A stretch of DNA of 8,502 bases from Syntrophomonas sp. (GTDB lineage Bacteria > Bacillota > Syntrophomonadia > Syntrophomonadales > Syntrophomonadaceae). The DNA is taken from NCBI GenBank assembly GCA_028709355.1, contig JAQVXF010000044.1, forward strand, positions 1 through 8,502, written 5' to 3'. This document shows positions 6,374-8,502 of the stretch, in pieces (within the stretch, counting starts at the first letter, position 1; each line of letters starts with the position of its first letter). The translations under genes were made by a program, and so were the position numbers. The notes under the pieces were generated by a model. That model saw only the letters and a program-made list of their open reading frames with translations. It made no database searches and had not been told where the DNA came from.

Positions 6374-6847
6374 TTCAGTCGAATTTTTGTTGAATTCAAT
6401 AATTGGGCTGTATTACGGTGCGGTCAGGAGGCGTAAAAATGTGGCTGGCGGCTCAATAAATAATATCTCCAGGCCGGGTCCGATGAAGGCTGATTGTAGG
6501 TGGAAGAACATTTACCGGGCGATCGATCCGAGCCGCAATAGTGGTCCAAAGGTGGAGAGCGCCAGGAGTTGGTGCGCTTGCTCCTCTAGCCCGATGATGG
6601 TTGTCTATCCTGCTGAAACCCTGTATATTAAGATATTGAAGGAAGGTAGGAGAACCGGGCAGCGACGAGGTCATGGGCAGATGGTGGGGTAGGAGCGGAG
6701 AGGGTATGGCTCCGTATCCACTGAGAAAATGGTGATCATCCTATTGCAGACGATCAGCCGCCCTTGGTTTGACCGTTTAATCAAGGAAAGGCACAGCCAT
6801 CATGAAGCCGGGCTTGCCTGGGGAGCCGGTTTAAGAGGTGAATATAT
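6374..6847. other. Gap of about 474 bases before ispD without a convincing gene
   Basis: No reading frame here has a recognisable protein plus a ribosome site. Seen in it: a 10-bp palindrome TTGAATTCAA (6390-6399); a possible + promoter TTGTTG-18-TATTAC (6387-6416), weak; a perfect AGGAGG in front of a six-codon frame (6426-6459); a small hairpin GCGGAG/CTCCGT (6695-6700 with 6710-6715); a purine-rich stretch (about 6634-6705); and a short AAGC-CGG-GCTT hairpin near 6804-6814. In B. subtilis the corresponding place between disA and ispD carries yacL (PIN/TRAM protein). It may hold an untranslated leader or small RNA, or a decayed gene; I see no T-box or known riboswitch signature. Confidence 0.5.
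6426..6459 (+). other. Perfectly spaced Shine-Dalgarno and six-codon frame (MWLAAQ)
   Basis: AGGAGG (6426-6431) is followed after 7 bases by ATG (6439), then TGG CTG GCG GCT CAA and TAA (6457-6459). The ribosome site is the best in the region, yet it opens only a six-residue frame. It could be a leader peptide, a minigene, the surviving 5' end of a lost gene, or chance. No continuation in another frame that I recognise as a protein was found. Confidence 0.25.
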
Positions 6848-7537
6848 ATGGTTGACAACCTGCGGGTGGTGGTGGCGGCGGCTGGAAAAGGCAGTCGGAT
6901 GGGGAGCAGCCTCAACAAACAGTATCTGCTGTTGAATGGCTGGCCGGTCTTATCTTATTCCCTGGATTTCTTCGAGCGACTTCGGGTGGTGAGCCAGATT
7001 GTAGTGGTGTGTGCTGCGAACGAGGTCGATTATTGCCAACAAGAGGTGGTCAAACGCTTCAATTTCAATAAGGTAACGGCAGTAGTGCCGGGGGGGAAGG
7101 AAAGGCAGGATTCAGTGTGGTTGGGACTCCAACAACTGCCCAGCGACACTGACCTGGTGGCTGTCCATGACGGCGCGCGACCGCTTCTTTCGGCGGAGGT
7201 CATAGCCCGACTGGTGGCCGAAGCCATGGAATGGGGAGCTGCCATACCGGGCATTCCCAGCAAGGATACCGTCAAACTGGGTGACCGGGATGGATTCGTC
7301 CGCCAGACCCTGGATCGGACATCGGTGTATGCTATCCAGACTCCCCAGGTGTTTAACTTTAACGAGCTATTAACTGCATACCGGGAAGCCCGGGAGGAGG
7401 GATTCCTAGGTACTGATGATGCGTCTCTATTCGAACGCTATATTGGCAGGGTCAAGATTGTTACCGGGGACTACAACAATATTAAGATTACTACCCCGGA
7501 AGATATGATCGTGGCAGCAGCGCTGCTAAAGCGCTAG
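6848..7537 (+). CDS. ispD: 2-C-methyl-D-erythritol 4-phosphate cytidylyltransferase IspD
   Basis: IspD joins MEP to CTP, giving CDP-methylerythritol and pyrophosphate, in the non-mevalonate isoprenoid pathway (cytosol). The 229 residues match the family (about 230). Seen: the N-terminal nucleotide-binding loop AAAGKGSRMG (10-19) with R17 and K24, the equivalents of the catalytic Arg/Lys pair (R20 and K27 in E. coli); VHDGARP, the central signature binding cytidine and metal; IPSKDTVK; the TLDRTSVYAIQTPQVF block; and TDDASLFE near the C-terminus. Start ATG 6848 is preceded by AGAGGTG (6834-6840) with 7 bases between, and the next codons give the typical LRVVVAAAG strand. ispF follows within 9-30 bases, so the two form an operon unit. 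The promoter is not clear; it should lie in the upstream gap. Confidence 0.97.
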   Translation: MVDNLRVVVAAAGKGSRMGSSLNKQYLLLNGWPVLSYSLDFFERLRVVSQIVVVCAANEVDYCQQEVVKRFNFNKVTAVVPGGKERQDSVWLGLQQLPSDTDLVAVHDGARPLLSAEVIARLVAEAMEWGAAIPGIPSKDTVKLGDRDGFVRQTLDRTSVYAIQTPQVFNFNELLTAYREAREEGFLGTDDASLFERYIGRVKIVTGDYNNIKITTPEDMIVAAALLKR

Positions 7538-7548
7538 GATATTGCCGT

Positions 7549-7557
7549 GGGGAGGAG
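7549..7557 (+). promoter_or_regulatory. Ribosome binding site pointing to a TTG start for ispF
   Basis: GGGAGGAG (within 7549-7557) is the strongest Shine-Dalgarno between ispD and ispF. It lies downstream of the possible GTG 7547 start and 10 bases upstream of TTG 7568, so it can serve only the latter. Before GTG 7547 only a weak AGGAT (7536-7540) is seen. Confidence 0.55.
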
Positions 7558-7567
7558 TAGGGGCAGA

Positions 7568-8044
7568 TTGCGGATAGGTATTGGTTATGATGTACACCGC
7601 CTGGCAGCGGGCCGAAGGTTGGTATTGGGGGGGGTGGAGATACCTTTCGAGTTTGGTCTGTTAGGCCATTCCGATGCCGACGTGCTAATCCACGCCATCT
7701 GCGACGCACTTCTAGGGGCCGCAGCATTAGGAGATATCGGCCTTCACTTCCCGGATACTGCTCAAGAATATGAGGGGATCGACAGCCGGCTCTTGCTGGC
7801 CCAGGTTGGTCGATTGCTGCGTGATGAGGATTGGACGATCGTTAATCTAGACTGTACCGTAATCGCGCAACAACCAAAACTGGCACCTTATGTTGGGCAG
7901 ATTAGGACAAGCCTGAGCGAGATACTAGGAGCCGGTTTGGACCAGATCAGTGTCAAGGCTACCACCACCGAGGGCTTGGGATTCGAAGGGCGGGGTGAGG
8001 GTATCGCTGCTCAGGCGGTGGTTTTGCTGCAATCTAATAAGTAA
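7568..8044 (+). CDS. ispF: 2-C-methyl-D-erythritol 2,4-cyclodiphosphate synthase IspF
   Basis: IspF cyclises CDP-methylerythritol 2-phosphate to the 2,4-cyclodiphosphate with release of CMP, two steps after IspD; it acts as a trimer with zinc. From TTG 7568 the protein has 158 residues, the usual length, and begins MRIGIGYDVH. The zinc ligands then fall at D8, H10 and H42, identical to the E. coli numbering, which supports this start. Other motifs: GHSDADVLIHA (33-43), LGDIGLHFPD, and the C-terminal KATTTEGLGF and GRGEGIAAQA signatures. An alternative GTG at 7547 would add seven residues (MGRSRGR) outside the conserved fold and has a poor ribosome site. It follows ispD closely and is followed by 246 bases before gltX. 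All catalytic residues are present. Confidence 0.96.
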   Translation: MRIGIGYDVHRLAAGRRLVLGGVEIPFEFGLLGHSDADVLIHAICDALLGAAALGDIGLHFPDTAQEYEGIDSRLLLAQVGRLLRDEDWTIVNLDCTVIAQQPKLAPYVGQIRTSLSEILGAGLDQISVKATTTEGLGFEGRGEGIAAQAVVLLQSNK

Positions 8045-8100
8045 ACTACAGATCTTACCTCGCTGGCCAGGCGCAATGGTTTGAACAGGGGGGATTTTTT

Positions 8101-8148
8101 GTGCCTAGACGGCGGTTCCAGGTCACGAGCCCAACCGGCACTAATTAA
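8101..8148 (+). other. Possible 15-residue leader frame upstream of gltX
   Basis: GTG 8101 opens MPRRRFQVTSPTGTN and ends at TAA 8146-8148. A G-rich AGGGGGGA (8087-8094) lies 6 bases upstream as a possible ribosome site. Three consecutive arginine codons (AGA CGG CGG) would be unusual in a tiny peptide. If the gltX promoter at 8237 is the only one, this frame is not in the gltX message but at the 3' end of the ispDF message. It may be chance. Confidence 0.15.
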
Positions 8149-8190
8149 GGTGGGGTTTCACGCACTGATCGGGATAGGTGGACCCAGCCG

Positions 8191-8206
8191 CCCAGCCGGG
8201 GCTGGG
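8191..8206 (+). repeat. GC-rich hairpin between ispF and gltX, no U-tract
   Basis: CCCAGC-CGGG-GCTGGG forms a perfect 6-bp stem with a 4-base loop (it can extend to 7 bp with a 2-base loop). It is followed by GAATCAAG and not by T, so it is not a standard intrinsic terminator. A second, weaker stem CGCCG/CGGCG follows at 8215-8219 and 8231-8235. They may stabilise the 3' end of the ispDF message. Confidence 0.45.
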
Positions 8207-8236
8207 GAATCAAGCGCCGGAGTGCCGTTGCGGCGG

Positions 8237-8265
8237 TTGCTGATTCATTCGCTAAAGGGTATAAT
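8237..8265 (+). promoter_or_regulatory. Likely sigma-A promoter of gltX
   Basis: TTGCTG (8237-8242, 3 of 6 to consensus, with the key TTG) is separated by 17 bases from a perfect TATAAT (8260-8265). Transcription would start near 8272, leaving a short leader that carries AAGGGAGGG before the gltX ATG. The -10 box sits in an inverted repeat GGGTA-TAAT-TACCC (8257-8270), which could be an operator or coincidence. Confidence 0.6.
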
Positions 8266-8290
8266 TACCCAGAATAAGGGAGGGTATGGG

Positions 8291-8502
8291 ATGAGAAAGA
8301 GCAAGGTCAGGTTTGCACCTAGTCCGACCGGCCCTTTGCATATAGGGGGAGCCCGGTCGGCTTTATTCAATTATCTATTTGCCGCCCATAATAACGGTGA
8401 TTTCGTGGTAAGGATCGAAGACACTGACCTGGACAGGTCGCGGCGGGAGTATGAAGATGAAATCCTGGAGTCACTGCAATGGCTGGGCCTAACCTGGAAC
8501 GA
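8291..8502 (+). CDS. gltX: Glutamyl-tRNA synthetase (5' part, cut by the window edge)
   Basis: GltX charges tRNA-Glu with glutamate in the cytosol; in many Firmicutes it also charges tRNA-Gln, later amidated by GatCAB. Only the first 70 complete codons are visible, out of about 480-500. Seen: RFAPSPTGPLHIGGARSALFNYL (7-29 region), the class I synthetase start with the HIGH-type signature HIGG at about 17-20, and RIEDTD (about 41-46), the conserved glutamate-binding strand of GluRS. Start ATG 8291 has GGAGGG (8279-8284) 6 bases upstream. Position after ispDF is the standard Firmicutes order; cysE and cysS would be expected further right. The C-terminal anticodon domain and KMSKS loop are outside the window. 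Confidence 0.95.
   Translation, partial: MRKSKVRFAPSPTGPLHIGGARSALFNYLFAAHNNGDFVVRIEDTDLDRSRREYEDEILESLQWLGLTWN

Noticed and set aside
6453..6674. 73-residue - frame in the gap before ispD
   Set aside because: No ribosome site upstream of 6674, no recognisable motif, biased composition.
6354..6692. 112-residue + frame in the gap before ispD
   Set aside because: Starts at a GTG inside the opposite-strand promoter without a ribosome site; the product resembles nothing I know. An internal ATG at 6483 also lacks a Shine-Dalgarno.
6729..6935. 68-residue + frame overlapping the ispD start
   Set aside because: Runs out of frame into ispD, no ribosome site, tryptophan-rich nonsense-like product.
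8176..8190. T-box-like AGGTGGACCC upstream of gltX
   Set aside because: Does not match the conserved T-box core (TGG-N-ACCGCG), no specifier-loop stem or terminator was found, and it lies upstream of the probable gltX promoter.

Overview
This window reads as a chromosomal housekeeping segment of a Gram-positive, Clostridia-like Firmicute. By eye the base composition is near 50% G+C, higher than most Bacillus. The gene order follows the conserved Firmicutes block ctsR-mcsA-mcsB-clpC-radA-disA-(yacL)-ispD-ispF-gltX known from Bacillus subtilis. A moderate-GC syntrophic or Peptococcus-type lineage would fit, but the genus cannot be fixed from sequence alone.

Layout. Positions 2-778 hold the 3' three quarters of mcsB (protein arginine kinase), followed after a strong ribosome site by clpC (779-3268), radA (3304-4686) and disA (about 4689-5762). 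All are on the + strand with gaps of 0-35 bases, so they probably form one operon. A bidirectional intrinsic terminator (5853-5876) separates disA from a convergent single gene on the - strand (5901-6299). That gene is a 132-residue helical, cysteine-containing protein of unknown function with a MazG-like last third, and it has its own near-consensus sigma-A promoter (6344-6373). A stretch of about 474 bases without a convincing gene follows. Then come ispD (6848-7537) and ispF (about 7568-8044) of the methylerythritol phosphate pathway, a 246-base intergenic region carrying a hairpin and a promoter, and the first 70 codons of gltX (glutamyl-tRNA synthetase) running off the right edge.

How it works together. 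McsB tags misfolded proteins with phosphoarginine and ClpC unfolds them for ClpP. RadA (recombination branch migration) and DisA (DNA-scanning diadenylate cyclase) are physical and functional partners in genome surveillance. IspD and IspF act in the same isoprenoid route, two steps apart. The main departures from the usual order are the yacL-type PIN/TRAM slot, which here holds the inverted unknown gene plus an unexplained gap, and several start-site oddities: radA without a Shine-Dalgarno, disA with tandem GTG codons, and ispF probably starting at TTG.

I see no mobile element, CRISPR array, tRNA or rRNA. The best candidates for something undescribed are the inverted gene 5901-6299 and the orphan gap before ispD, which contains a perfectly spaced Shine-Dalgarno in front of a six-codon reading frame.
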